Source of the DNA: Corynascus novoguineensis | Taxonomy: Eukaryota; Ascomycota; Sordariomycetes; Sordariales; Chaetomiaceae | Assembly: GCA_033296725.1 (NCBI GenBank) | Contig: MU857712.1 | Coordinates: 33,085 to 97,084 of the forward strand | Direction of reading: 5' to 3' | Length of the DNA stretch: 64,000 nucleotides | Shown: piece by piece, positions 34,472 to 46,203 of the stretch | Layout of the letters: each line of letters begins with the position of its first letter | Numbering within the stretch: position 1 is the stretch's first letter | The notes under the pieces: generated by a model | Database searches by the model: none | What the model saw: only the letters and a program-made list of their open reading frames with translations | Told to the model about the DNA's origin: nothing | Program-made: the position numbers and the translations under genes

Positions 34472-36327
34472 ATGGCTGATAAGAAGTCGCAAGCAGCAAA
34501 CTTGACAGATCGAGCTGAATCAAAGACCAGTTCCAGCCATGAAAAACAACAAAATGGTAACTCCGGGGTTTTTGGAAGGAAAGCCGAAACCATCCATCAA
34601 TTTCAAGAGGCCAAGGGCTACATTATCGATATCAACGCCGAGGATTCGACTGAAGCCTCTGATCTCAAACTCGCTGGAGACGGACACACCGTCCTTATCC
34701 CACAGCCAAGCGGTGACAAGAATGATCCACTTAACTGGAGTTGGGCCAGGAAGCATTTGATCCTCTTTGTTGTATCGTTTGTTGCATTTCTCCCTGATTA
34801 TGGAAGCGCTACCGGTGCCGTCACTCTGATTCCACAGGCAGCGTGAGTTGCCGTCAACGAAGAAGAATAAGAAATAAGGCTGATTGAGTTAGAGAGTGGA
34901 ACACGACACCGGACTACGTCAATCACTCGCAGGCGGGCAATGTGTTTATGCTCGGCGCAGGTGGAGTAATAGGTTCGTTGACCCTAGGCACCGAGAAATA
35001 AACCCAGCAACCTAACGAGGCTTTCCCAGTCGTGATGCTCAGCGCCTTCTTTGGCCGCCTCCCTATCGTGTTCTGGTTTCTTGTGATCTCTACCGCTACA
35101 GCAGCATGGTGCGCTGGAGCAACAACTTTCGAGTCGTTTATGGCGGCTCGTATCCTGAACGGGTTCTTCTCGACTGTCAGTCAAGCAGGTGGGCTGATGT
35201 TTATCAAAGACATCTTCTTCTTCCACGAACAGGCGCGGAAGATCAACATCTGGGCGTAAGTGTCACAAAGGTGCGCCCCCGAATCTGGCAACACTGACCG
35301 TGGCTGGGTGTCGAAGGTCCTTCATTGTTATCAGCCCGTACATGGGGCCCCTCCTGGCTGCCTTCATTACCGAAACGCAACGTTGGCCACTGCCGTTTTG
35401 GGTCTTTTTCGCCATGAATGTGCTTGGTTTGGCGCTGGTGGTTTCTTTCCTTCAAGAGACATACTATGACCGCAGCATCCCGGCAGAGGAGCAACCAGCC
35501 CAGGGACACCGGATTGCGCGGCTAATAGGAATATCACAGTGGAAGTCACGCCATCTTCGAAATACGTTCACACAGGCTTGCTGGCGCACGGTTAGTGTGC
35601 TACTTAAACCAACCGTGGCAATTGCGTGTCTTTTCTACGCTCTCGTAGGTCATCCTCAAATTCGGCACCGCACTGTGCACCAAAAGTTGGCGATTAGAAA
35701 ACTGACTGGAGTTGGGAGTAGACTTTTGCCTGGGCCGTTGGTATTAATACCACACTCGCGATGTTCGTGATGCCACTCTACGGCTTCGGTCCTCGACAAG
35801 TGGGCTTCTTCTATTTCACCCCAGTGGTGGCGGTGATCCTCGGGGAGGCGACAGGGCACTGGCTGCATGATGCGCTCGCAAGGCAGTACATCCGCAGGCA
35901 CAAGGGCCACTTTGAGCCCGAGGCTCGCCTGCGTGCGGTCTTCTTCTCAATGCCGTTTGTGATTGCCGGTCTCGTACTCATCGGACAATGTCTCGAAAAC
36001 GCGTGGCACTACATGGCGACGTGTGTGTGCTGGGGCATGTACGTCTTCGGCATGATGATCACGACGGTAGCCCTCAGCAGCTACTGCCTCGACAGCTATC
36101 CAGAAGCATCCGGAGAGGTGTCAGCGTGGATCAATTTTTCCCGCACCGTCGGTGGGTTCATTGTCAGCTATTTCCAGGTGACTTGGGCCGAGGCACAGGG
36201 AACGAAGTTGAGCTTCGGCATTCAGGCAGCCATCTGCGCAGGTTCTTTCCTCTTCATTCTTGCCCTGCTGAGGTGGGGGAAGGCGATGCGAATCTGGGCT
36301 GGACCGTTGAATTTTGCAACCACATGA
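34472..36327 (+). CDS. MFS transporter, drug:H+ antiporter-like
   Basis: 536-aa membrane transporter. Five exons: 34472-34842, 34893-34972, 35030-35255, 35317-35644 and 35722-36327. The splice choices restore continuous transmembrane segments, for example FYALTFAWAVGINTTLAMFV across intron 4. A ~100-residue hydrophilic N-terminus contains DPLNWSWARKHLIL, the PxNW motif that precedes the first helix in fungal DHA1-type drug and polyamine exporters. Twelve hydrophobic segments are visible. The central loop is short. The C-terminal half contains YGFGPRQVGFFYFTPVVA and SSYCLDSYPEASGEVSAWINFSR, typical of this subgroup. Expected at the plasma membrane, exporting small molecules; the substrate is unknown. 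No biosynthetic gene is adjacent. Confidence 0.87.
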
Positions 36328-36833
36328 CGAGCTTCGAGTGAAACAGAAAGCGGGTGGAGCATGGTTTAGTTATGTTGCGTGGACCACGCTACGGGCCCAC
36401 ATGGCCCATACTCTTCAGGCACCCCTCCCCACCTGCTGCATGCAGGTTTTTCCCACACACACAGTTAGAGTATCACCACCTTCGTTCTATCTGCCTGTCC
36501 CCACAAGTTACGTCGAGGGGTTTACCTCAGGAGGGCTCTTCTGCGTTTCGTGGAGCGTAGTGATTAAAGTATCAAACTGCTTGACTAGTCTCGGATATTT
36601 CGAATCGCGAAACGGTGTAGTATCTAGGTTGAGTCTTTCTCGTTGTTGATGATGAAGTAGAGATGAGGAGGTGTGCCGGCCGAGCCGTATTGCACACCGA
36701 CCTCGCGAGTGGTCAATCCTGGCCACTTGACACCAGCTGCCGCTTCGGAATCACCCAGCCAGCCAGCCAGCCACACCCGCGCTTACCTCTGCTCTTCGGA
36801 AATTGAACATCTGTCTCAACTAAAGTTGCCAAA
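36328..36833. other. Intergenic spacer
   Basis: 506 bp between the MFS transporter and the F-box gene. It contains a short (CCAG)n microsatellite at 36755-36772 and no gene. Confidence 0.6.
36755..36772. repeat. (CCAG)n microsatellite
   Basis: Four tandem CCAG units plus CC, in the 5' flank about 60-80 bp before the F-box gene's ATG. Confidence 0.8.
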
Positions 36834-37853
36834 ATGCCTAACAGAAGGGACATCGTCGCTCAAAATGTGGATGATGATCTTCCGCCTGTGGTGGACCTGA
36901 CGCAACCGCTAGCTCTGCGCTCCAAGCGTACCGAGCGGCAACGCCGCAAGCAACAGAAGCGGGCATTCTCAACAACGCCAGCCGATCAATCAACAAGACT
37001 TGTGGACTTGCCCCTTGAGCTAATGATGGCAATTTTGGAGTTACTACGCCCCAGCGACATTTTTGCGCTACTCCGAGTGAACAAGGAGCTCCGTACCTTT
37101 CTGCTCTCTAATGAGGCCATCATTGCGCAACCGATTGTCAGGCTGCGGTATCCTATTCTTGAACGATGCCTTCCACGGCCTGTCGGTTTGGGCAACATTG
37201 AGTCCGCCATCATATCTCTACTAAAAAGCCCTGATCGTCCGGATCTTGGGTCGCACCGGAACGCCCACCAGAACATACCGCCACCTGATAACACGCTTCA
37301 CTGTACCTGCATGACCTGCTTGGTACGCTGGAACGCTCTGTGTGCCGTCATCGACTTCGCACATTGGCAGGACCACCTGGACAAGGGGATCCCCATTCCG
37401 ACCATTCCGCGCGGTACAAGCCCTCGATGGAATCAAGAGCTCCTAGCAAGGAACCGCCGCGTTGCGCTCAACTCACTAACTAGCCCTCTTTGGTATGCGA
37501 GGATTCTGGAGGCACATCTTGACTCAACGACACGGTCCATCCGCCGTCACAGCCAGAACAAAGCAGACCAGCGCCGCCATTACCACATCAACGCTGCCGA
37601 CATACGCACTGGCACAGATGAATTTTTACAGCAGAACGGGCCTCCCACCTTCGACTACCCCTATGCGCGAGACTTGTACTACATGCTCGAGGTTTTCCTC
37701 CCAGGCAGAAGTTGGATTTCGGAACTACAGAAATGGGTATACATGCCACAGACCCAAGATTGGCATGAGACAGATCTCCGGATACTGGTTAGAATGGATG
37801 AAAAGAGGCAGTCGGAACGCCAGGAATTTGCGGCTCGAACCCCTGAATCATAA
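36834..37853 (+). CDS. F-box domain protein
   Basis: Intronless, 339 aa. After a basic N-terminus (RTERQRRKQQKRAF, residues ~32-45) comes an F-box-like segment at about residues 57-95: RLVDLPLELMMAILELLRPS then DIFALLRVNKELRTFL, with the canonical LPxEL...I...L...D...L..V......L spacing. F-box proteins use this to bind Skp1 in SCF ubiquitin ligases. The rest has no WD or LRR repeats; it includes a CTCMTCLVRWNALC patch and a charged C-terminus with WISELQKWVYMPQ. Fungal genomes hold many such F-box proteins of unknown target. Start ATG 36834 follows AAA, a good context. Confidence 0.8.
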   Translation: MPNRRDIVAQNVDDDLPPVVDLTQPLALRSKRTERQRRKQQKRAFSTTPADQSTRLVDLPLELMMAILELLRPSDIFALLRVNKELRTFLLSNEAIIAQPIVRLRYPILERCLPRPVGLGNIESAIISLLKSPDRPDLGSHRNAHQNIPPPDNTLHCTCMTCLVRWNALCAVIDFAHWQDHLDKGIPIPTIPRGTSPRWNQELLARNRRVALNSLTSPLWYARILEAHLDSTTRSIRRHSQNKADQRRHYHINAADIRTGTDEFLQQNGPPTFDYPYARDLYYMLEVFLPGRSWISELQKWVYMPQTQDWHETDLRILVRMDEKRQSERQEFAARTPES

Positions 37854-38518
37854 AAGACGCTACTGGGGATAACCTTTGGTAGAGAGACGTCTCATTGTTG
37901 CCTCATTTAGGGGTGTTGAACTAGACCAAACATCAACATCGCCAACCCTTTTTTATACCATTGTTGCGTTTGGCTGACAATATTTTCCGGTTTTCTGATC
38001 CACTAGTTGAACGCTCAAGCCGAAGCTCAGCCACCTTGTCTCTATGTAGCGGGGGTTTGCCCCCCTTGTCTGGAGGCTGCCTCACGGTGTCAATCTGCTG
38101 CTGTTCGGTCGATACCAGCGCGGAAAGTAGGCCTCTCAGCGTGAGACTATCTCAAGAGAAGAGGGACCGTAGATTTATCAAGTTTCGTCCCTGACATCCT
38201 CACTCAGGTCTGAGAGAGTCAAGGAGTTTTGGAGTCGTCAGCGAAACCCAGCCTCTGCGTGGCAATGTGCCTACCTGGAGTGCCTATTCGAAGTAAGCTG
38301 CCAAGCGCGACAGGGGTTAATGCATGCACAGCCCGGGCATGACTCTGTCAATAATACACCCTTTTTCCTGACTCTGCTTCCCTTCATCCTTTGCGAAGTG
38401 CGCTTTGCGTCACATATCACGAAGAAAGTTATGACAATTGCCAACACTTGTGCGACCCCAGTATCTCGGTATTCACGTAGCCTCCGGGCTGGAAACGGAT
38501 GAGGATCAAGTGACCACA
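37854..38518. other. Intergenic region, possibly with a 5' exon of the next gene
   Basis: 665 bp. The frame of the downstream CorA-like gene stays open upstream of its first ATG to a TGA at 38432-38434, and CCCCAG at 38457-38462 could be a 3' splice site, so a short 5' exon may lie here. Nothing else seen. Confidence 0.4.
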
Positions 38519-39880
38519 ATGCACGACCTTTATCGACATCTCGGAACTCGCGATCTTTGGGAGAAATATGACGTGCCCAAGTGCCCTGTCGTCGAGGTGA
38601 CGGAAATTTGGGTCGAGGAAGGCTGCAGCCAATCCCGAGCGGTTACGGAAACCTCAACTATCAGCGCAGCGGACATTGACCATTGGCTTGAAGGATCTCC
38701 TCGTCGGTCTTTCCCGAATGGCGTCTATGCGCGAGCTGTTCGCATTGTTTGGGTTGGCGAGGAGCGGGGCAGTCGGCGTGTGAGCCCATCAACACAAGCT
38801 CTGCAACGGCTCACGGAAGGCTGGGGCCTCGATGATGCTTTGCGCTATGCCCGGAGCTGTTTTGCCGGAGTGTCGACGCTAGAATCAGACCTCGAAAGTC
38901 AAGTTTTCACTGTTTGCTATCACCCAAAACTTGTTGCAATCTGGCGCCGCGTCGAGCCTGCCCCTGGCTTAACACCAGAAATACAACTCATTATTTTTAT
39001 TGAGGGAGAGGAACGTTCTGAGCTACACCGTATCCTGGGATCCGAGTGGACTGGGTTCACCGCAGCACATCCGATGTTCCCTGCCCTGCTGTGTAGCCTG
39101 GTGCTTGCGCATGGGCTCGACAACACCCTCGAGGATATCAAGGCGGCGGCAAGGGAGGTCGAGGCCCGCACCGGACACCACCGCTTCGCTTCAAGACGCC
39201 AGACCCAGCCGGCGGCGGGAGAGTTGGGCAGCCTTTCGGCACAGATGAGCGGATGCGCCGCGAAGCTTGCTACCGGCACACGCAAGTTGAAGGTTGTCGA
39301 GGCCATCAACGACTTCATCTCTCAGCATGACCCAGGGAAAAGCGGACGCATCAAAGGCGAGGAGGAAGCCGCTTACATTGCTGGCTCGCAAGGGAGGTCG
39401 GCTCACGGTTTCACGCACAGCTTATCGGCCTCGTCTCTCGGCCTTCTCCGGCACCGCGCTCAGATGCAAGCAATCGATGTAGCCTATGTGCAGCAGCGGG
39501 TACAGGTTCAAATTGCCGCGCTGTTTCATCTCATCGCACAACAAGACAACGCCATAGCATTCGATACAGCCAGCGCCACACGGCGTATTGCCGCTTCCAG
39601 CTTACAAGACTCTTCCTCGATGAAAATGCTGGCCTTGGTTGCCATGTTTTTCCTTCCCGGCAGCTTCGTCGCTGCTTTGTTTTCGGCCCCTCTGTTTGCT
39701 TGGGATGAAGCTGTTGCTCGCAATGGCATAGGTGTAGGCACGAGGCCGCAATTTGGTCTGTTTTGGGCGGTCACGGCACCACTAACTGCTCTTGTATTCG
39801 CTCTATACGGTCTGTGGATGTGCATCCAGACCCGAATGGACCGCAGCGAAAGTCACAAGACAACTCCGCTTGAGTTCTAG
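38519..39880 (+). CDS. CorA-like membrane protein of unknown function
   Basis: 453 aa from ATG 38519; the true N-terminus may be longer because the frame is open further upstream. About 350 soluble residues are followed by two hydrophobic segments near the C-terminus: MKMLALVAMFFLPGSFVAAL and FWAVTAPLTALVFALYGLW. This large soluble domain plus two C-terminal helices is the layout of CorA-type Mg2+ transporters, and the first helix preceded by SSLQDSSSMKMLALVAMFFLP is common in fungal CorA-like proteins. The GMN motif that defines real CorA channels is absent where it should follow helix 1 (FSAPLFAW there), so magnesium transport is doubtful. No intron is visible. Related fungal proteins are numerous and uncharacterised. 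Confidence 0.72.
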   Translation: MHDLYRHLGTRDLWEKYDVPKCPVVEVTEIWVEEGCSQSRAVTETSTISAADIDHWLEGSPRRSFPNGVYARAVRIVWVGEERGSRRVSPSTQALQRLTEGWGLDDALRYARSCFAGVSTLESDLESQVFTVCYHPKLVAIWRRVEPAPGLTPEIQLIIFIEGEERSELHRILGSEWTGFTAAHPMFPALLCSLVLAHGLDNTLEDIKAAAREVEARTGHHRFASRRQTQPAAGELGSLSAQMSGCAAKLATGTRKLKVVEAINDFISQHDPGKSGRIKGEEEAAYIAGSQGRSAHGFTHSLSASSLGLLRHRAQMQAIDVAYVQQRVQVQIAALFHLIAQQDNAIAFDTASATRRIAASSLQDSSSMKMLALVAMFFLPGSFVAALFSAPLFAWDEAVARNGIGVGTRPQFGLFWAVTAPLTALVFALYGLWMCIQTRMDRSESHKTTPLEF

Positions 39881-40468
39881 TTTCAGTGACAGGATGTGCG
39901 AGAACGAGATTAGGCGTTGCCTTGTCATGCAACCGAAATTGATGGTTTGTGTCATGTGTTTCTTAGGTGGTATGGCTCTTGAACTCGTCTCTGCGACCAG
40001 AGCCCGAGTGCGACGATATCACAGCACCTAGCTTGATGGCTGTTGTAACTCCGTTGAACTAGCGATAACCATTTTAAATCTCTCCATTGTGTCCCATTAA
40101 GCCCCCTTGCTCATAAGCCTTGGCAATCAATAGTTCTTTTCGGAACCTGAGAAGCGACGCTAGTGTACGAACCTTGGCGGGGGCACTAACGATGCAGTTC
40201 AGTCCAAGGGCTGTGTTGGCGAACGACTTCGAGAAAAAAATGGCGAACATGCCGCTCGGTTGCCATGTCCCCTTCTGGAAGCCACAGCCCGGTTCCTTGG
40301 CGAGATCTTCGATGGCACCTTGATCCATCGGTCCATATCTAAGATGGTTGTCCCTCAGCCTCTCAACTTCGGATTTTTGATCTTGTTCCATTCCGGTCGA
40401 TCCCAATCCAAATAAGGCTTCTTCCTGGCAACGAACTTTTCCGAAAGTACCGCGTTTCGACGGTCACA
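39881..40468. other. Intergenic region, no gene seen
   Basis: 588 bp between the CorA-like gene and the FAD oxidoreductase gene. Short frames only. Confidence 0.6.
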
Positions 40469-42509
40469 ATGGCCATACCGTTTCTGAGGCTGGTGTGCGC
40501 CTTGGTTCTGCCAACGGCGCTGGCCCAAATCACTGTTAGGGATGCGCCAGAGCCCTCGGCGGAAGCCACCACGGTTGATGCATTGGACTTCTCGGATGCT
40601 GCCGAAGTCCAGAGCGCCACCTTCCGGGGTGTCAACGTCGGCTGCAAGTGCTACCCCGGCGAGTCGTGTTGGCCATCAAAAACTAAGTGGGATAATTTCA
40701 ACCGCACTGTTGACGGCCAGCTACGCGTACACATCCCGCCAGGCGCATCTTGCCACAATACTTTCGATGGGCCTTTGGGGACGGTGAACACATACGACGC
40801 CGCAAAGTGTGCCGAGGCCACAAATAACTGGGCGAGTGAGCAGTGGACGTGAGTGATACCACATTGATCGGGAACGAAGACATAACTGAAATCTGGTTGT
40901 TTTCCAAATAGTGTGAGCCAACCTGCGGCAGCACTCTGGACCTACTTCACCAACGACACCTGCGTGCCAACGCAGAACCCGACCGACAAATGCACGCTGG
41001 GCTACTATGGAGTTTATGTGATCATGGCAACCAAGCCTCAGCACGTCAAGGCTGGTATCGACTTTGCCCGTCAGAACAACCTCCGGCTGATTGTGCGCAA
41101 TACCGGCCACGACTTCATTGGCCGCAGCACAGGATACGGTTCCTTGGTTATCAACACGCACAGCTTTCAGCAGGTTAACTGGATCAACTCGTACAGCGGC
41201 CCCGGATCTTACAGGGGCGGCGCGGGGACAATCGGCGCTGGCGTCCAAGGCGAAACGATCCTGTCTAAGGGCCACGCCCGCAATCCGCCGCTCGTTGTTG
41301 TTACTGGCGAATGTCCTACCGTTGGTATCGCCGGCGGGTTTATCCAGGGCGGTGGACACGGTCCGTGGACAACGCTCAAGGGATTCTGTAAGACCGAACA
41401 AGAACTCCCCGTGCCTTATTGTGCAGGTCATCTACTAACGCCTCATAGCGGCCGACAATGTCCTTTCCTTTGAGGCTATCACCGCATCGGGCGCATATGT
41501 GACAGCAAATGAGCGACAAAACTCCGACCTTTTCTGGGCCCTAAAAGGTGGCGGACCGGCTTCGTTTGCCGTCATCCTTTCGGTCACCATGAAGACCTTT
41601 CCGGATATTCCATCAGCGGGCGCCACGCTATACATCAATTCGACACACACCGTCGACTCGGATCTTTGGTGGAACGGCACCTCCATTTTCCATAAGTGGT
41701 CCAACCATTTCGTTGACAACGGACTATATGTCTACTTTGAAATTTTCCCCTTCACGTTCCGCGTCCGCCCGTTCGTGGGCATCGGCAAAACCAAGGCCCA
41801 GCTGCAGAACATTGTCCAACCCTTCCTAGATGAGTTGACGAGCAGAGGCGTGCCTTTTGACTTTTCAATCAAGGATTTCCCGACGTTTTATGACCTGTAT
41901 GTGGACCTCTTTGAACCCGAGGCCTCAGGGAGTTCGGCTTTGACAGGCGGTTGGATGTTCAACCACGAGGATGTTGCCACCAACAACGACGGCATCATTG
42001 AGGCTTTCAAAACCGTCTTGTCTCCGCGGCCTGATTTGTTCGGCTTTGTGATTGGACATTTGTTCAACCCAGGTTATGGCGCACCCAAGAGCAACAGCGC
42101 GACACATCCTTCGTGGCGCAATGCCACCGACTTTGTCATCACGGTTTTGCCCGTCCCCGCCGGCGCGTCCCTCACCCAGAAGGCGGACCTGCAAAACGTT
42201 TTGACCAACACAATTGATGACGCTCTTAGACAGGCCAGCAAGAGCGGGTGCACCTATGTCAATGAGGTGAGCATCCACCTAATTTTAAAGGCTCCCAAAA
42301 GCCCAGACAAAGAGCCGGTACTGACGTTCTTTTAGGCCGACCCTTACCAGCCCAACTGGCAGAGCCACTTCTGGGGCTCCGAGTATCCGAAGCTCAAGGC
42401 TTTGAGGAAGAAGTGGGATCCCCTTGGCATATTTTACGCCGTCTCGACGCCGGGCACCGAGGATTGGGAGGTGATTCAAGACGGTACGCGGTTATGTCAA
42501 CGGTCGTAG
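40469..42509 (+). CDS. Secreted FAD-linked oxidoreductase, BBE/VAO type
   Basis: 615 aa in four exons: 40469-40848, 40912-41387, 41449-42266 and 42336-42509. Residues 1-19 are a signal peptide (cleavage after PTALA). The FAD-binding PCMH domain has RNTGHDFIGRSTG with H193, the expected site of covalent 8-alpha-histidyl FAD. GECPTVGIAGGFIQGGGHG follows; the Cys that makes a second covalent bond in berberine bridge enzyme is Gly here (TVG), so a single covalent link is likely. The C-terminal BBE domain ends with NEADPYQPNWQSHFWGSEYP and KKWDPLGIFYA, joined across intron 3. Such enzymes oxidise sugars, alcohols or secondary metabolites and produce H2O2. It lies 518 bp upstream of a co-oriented MFS transporter. 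Confidence 0.93.
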
Positions 42510-43027
42510 GTGGCATGATCGCCTACGGAGACAGCCATAAGCCTTGGTTGGACTCAAGTTTGTGCTTAGAGTTCTTGGTTTCCATGCTACTTACAAGCTA
42601 GAGAGCGGGAATCACATCGAGCTATAACCAGGTATCAATGCTGCTGCCATTGATTTATCGCCTTGCGCCAAAATTTTGTTAGCTGGCTTAACTGCAGCAG
42701 CCTTATCGAAATCAAGACCTCAGAGTAACTATGGAAAAGCGATTCTGCAGGCATGTGGAGTATTATTAGGCCGGCAGAGTCGGGAGAAGGCCGGAGGCGC
42801 GCGCGGATGCTGCCCCTGCGCTCCTTGGACCCACATCGGAACTCACCTCCCTAACCAGGCTAAGGGCATTGACACACCACTTCCCTCGCCTCCCTGTCTC
42901 CGGAAAACCCGATGTCGGTGGCAACAACGGCACAGCACTCCCATCCTGTGCGGTTGGTGACGGGTGGATAAGTTAAACAATCAACCAAACAAACTCGGGT
43001 TTCTTAACACATTTTCAGCAAAACATC
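42510..43027. other. Spacer between FAD oxidoreductase and MFS genes
   Basis: 518 bp; only short frames. Holds the promoter of the downstream transporter. Confidence 0.6.
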
Positions 43028-45189
43028 ATGGCTTCAGACGCAACAGAATGCACACCGCTGCTCGGCGGCTCCCAACGAACGCATCATGGCGCTGGTACTT
43101 CCTCCCCTATGGCCAAGGACAGGCAATTGTTACCACACGCACAAGAAAGCCATACATATGGGTTGTGGAATCTTATTGTGCGGTTACGCAAACTGTTCAA
43201 GGTGCACGTTGAGAAGCGCATTTTGTTCGCTGGCTTCCTGATTACACTGTCCTTCAGCTTTACACAGGTACCGTGAGTAGAGTCCGACTTGTCCTAGCAT
43301 TACTTCCTAATGGTGCTCACCTCATGAGGTAAAGTCTCCACCAGTCGTTAAGATGGCTAATGATATCCCTCAAAAGTATCTTCTACGCTTTTTACCTGAT
43401 GGAGTGTGACGTGTTCTATGACAACAACCCGCCATATCAAGGCCCCGGTGACCGCTGCAGCCGGAATGAGATTGCCGCCGGAACCGCAACGCAGTACTCC
43501 ATCCTGGGCATGAGCACAACGTTTTGCGGCACCATCAATCTCTTTGTCGCCGGATGGATGGCCAAGCGTTTTGGGCCCCGCGCCGCACTCATGGTGCAGA
43601 CCTTTGTCCCGGCAATTCGCGTGGCCACGCAGGTTTTGGGTGTTCTTGCTGGCGGTCAGGCTGGTATCATCATCTTTCAATGCACCCAGTTGATAACCAT
43701 CATTGGAGGCCCGGTTGGGTATATGTAAGTGGCGCTGTTCCACTTGGCGCGCCCAGGGACAGTTTACTCACCTTTTGAATTACGCCAGTTTGATCGCCAA
43801 TATCATCGCAGGCGAATTGGTTGCGCCGTTGCGGCGGACGGCCGTCTTTGGCATGCTCCAGGGCTGTATCATGCTTGGGCAAGGGGTCGGCTATCTCAGT
43901 AAGTCCTCGCCCGTTTCTTGGCACCTTGCATCCTGCTAAGGCTAGAGACAGCTGGAGGCATGATCGGCGATACTTGGGGCATCCGTCGGCCTTTTGAAGT
44001 GGCCTTTTTCTCCTTTTTGTTGTCAACCTTGTATGTGCGTGTCGCATTGCCATACATTACGGTTGACTCTCCGTCCAACGGCTCTAAGCCTGAGTCTAAA
44101 GGCATTGCAGGATTCCTTTCCCCGTTACGTGTTCTGATGCCCCAGAGAATCCTCCTTCCCTCGGGAGTGCTGGCGAAGCACTACGGCGTCCTCTTCTTAT
44201 GCGCTGGAGTCTTCCTCGGCGTAGTAAGTCGCACTATGAAAATCCGTATTATATGTGAGAGCAGACTGACATGGAACTTTGAAGTTGGCTACCGGGTATG
44301 CCCCCCTGTTGATTCAAATGTATGCCACAGCGGTTTTTGGCTTCCAGCAGGGCGACAACGGTTGGCTGATGTCGGGGTTTGCCATGATGCGAGCCGCATT
44401 CCTGATCTTCCTCTTCCCAAGTATTATCAATAAGGGTCGCAGATGGTACCTGACTCGGGAACAACAAGTGGTAAACGAGGAAACCGAAGGTTGCCAAACC
44501 GCTCGCTTAGCGACAAATCCCGAAGAACTTGAAGCTCCTGTCGGCAGTTTAGCCGAAGAGGAGCCTGTCGGGTCTGCTGAAGCAAAGGAGGACGAAGGCA
44601 CCGCCTTTGACCTTTTCTTCCTTCGCATCAGCCTCGTTGTCGACGGTGTATTGACTATGTGCGCAGCCTTTGCCACCCAAAGTTGGCATATATATCTCGG
44701 TAAGCCTCGCTTGATACCCCGGTATAATAGTGGCATTCTTGATTGTCGAGACCGTTATTCTGACATTTCCAAGCTGCCTTTCTGCTCCCCTTTGCCTCCG
44801 GTTCTGCGCCGGCAGCCAAGGGCGTCATGACGGAAATGTGCTCGGAATCAAAGAGGGCAGATGCCTTGAATGCGCTAACACTGGTTGAGAACATTGCTCG
44901 GCTTGCAACCCAAGGGTTGTTCGGGTTTGTTTTTGCAGCCTTGGCCCAGATCGGTAAACCCCATCTGACATTTTTTGCCAACGCGGTAAGTTCTCGTTTT
45001 ACCATTCATTCAAAGAACAACGCCAACTGATGAGTTTGCGATCCATAGGCCATAGCGTTCCTTGCATCAGGCGTTCTGTTGCTATCCCGCTTTCCTCCCG
45101 GTGGAAGTAGGCTGATGGAAAACGGCGATGATGGGGTATATTCTGCAGAGCACCAAGAACCAGCACCACACGAACCAGAGCGGGATTAA
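43028..45189 (+). CDS. MFS transporter, TetA/SLC46-like
   Basis: 580 aa in seven exons: 43028-43272, 43377-43724, 43789-43898, 43952-44223, 44285-44699, 44774-44985 and 45049-45189. The total is in frame and each junction rebuilds a membrane helix, for example SFTQVP/IFYAFYLMEC and GYI/LIANIIAGE. Hydrophilic N-terminus of ~60 residues with an ECTPLLG acidic-dileucine-type motif that may direct it to the vacuole. AGWMAKRFGPRAALM matches the MFS loop 2-3 signature. The central loop after helix 6 contains SPSNGSKPESKG; a second hydrophilic Glu-rich loop (EEPVGSAEAKEDEG) lies between later helices. Substrate unknown. It is close to and co-oriented with the BBE oxidoreductase, so export of its product is a reasonable guess. 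Confidence 0.85.
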
Positions 45190-46203
45190 CGTCAATGGCT
45201 TCCATTGAGTCGCCGAATCTCTGGCGAAGAACCCATGGTAGCTAGCACGGGTCGAAATTATCGTCCTAGTGTGTGCTGCCGTAGTACAACTGATGGAGAA
45301 CCTCAATACTGTACGGCGCATTCCGGCTGTTATGCAGGACCCGACGTCAGGCGACGCCTCTGTCCTAAGGTTGCATAACGGTCATGCGCTGTCCTTTCCT
45401 AGATGGACGGTGAGAGCAGGTAGTAAGCGTTTACTCTCAGGGACATTCAACACGCCCTAGGATACCTTGCAGCTTCATGTTAGCAACATTTAGAGATATT
45501 TCAATATTACCCAAGAGTTTTGATTCTAAAGATGCTGGGATCTCGGCAAGCTTAGTTGCCGCTTAAGATCTCTTGGATCAATATCGGGTAATTGGATAGC
45601 AATTGCCCGACCTAGACAAGCTACTGATATACATGATTCTTGGTGTATAATGAGATGTTACCTGATGACAGACACAGGTATTTAAATGGGGATAACTAGT
45701 CAAGATTGTGCATTCTCTTTGGTTCGGTAGAAAGCTATAGGCTAAGTACGTACCTAACCTGCACAACATTTGCTGTTCTATGATAGCTCAGACTCACGGC
45801 TGTTACAGTCGGATGCTTCCTCAATGCATTCCTCGTAACCGCCTTATGCAATGCAACACCGCGATAAATTTGAACCATCGGGTTCTATTAAGGCGTTCCA
45901 TACCACGCACGACCCTGTTAGGTCTTGACTCACGACACGTAACGGGGCGCCATGTTCCCAGATATTGGGCTGGACCGGAGTGTCCTTCGAACTGAAAATG
46001 CCGGCTTCGCCCGCTCTATGTTCTCGGCTCTCGTTAGCCGGCTCGCCTGTTAGCATATAAGTAGGTATTTGCCATACCTTACCTATGACCATCTCCTCAT
46101 TTTTTGGAGCATATGCCGGATTCTCGAATTGACTGGAGTTCAAAATTAACAAAATTGCATCTGCACCTTCTCTCCTCGAGGAACTCGCGCATCTTCTTTT
46201 GAC
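45190..46203. other. Intergenic region, no gene seen
   Basis: About 1 kb. AT-rich in the middle (45.5-45.8 kb). A CATATAAG element at 46054-46061 lies about 145 bp upstream of the next ATG. Confidence 0.55.
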
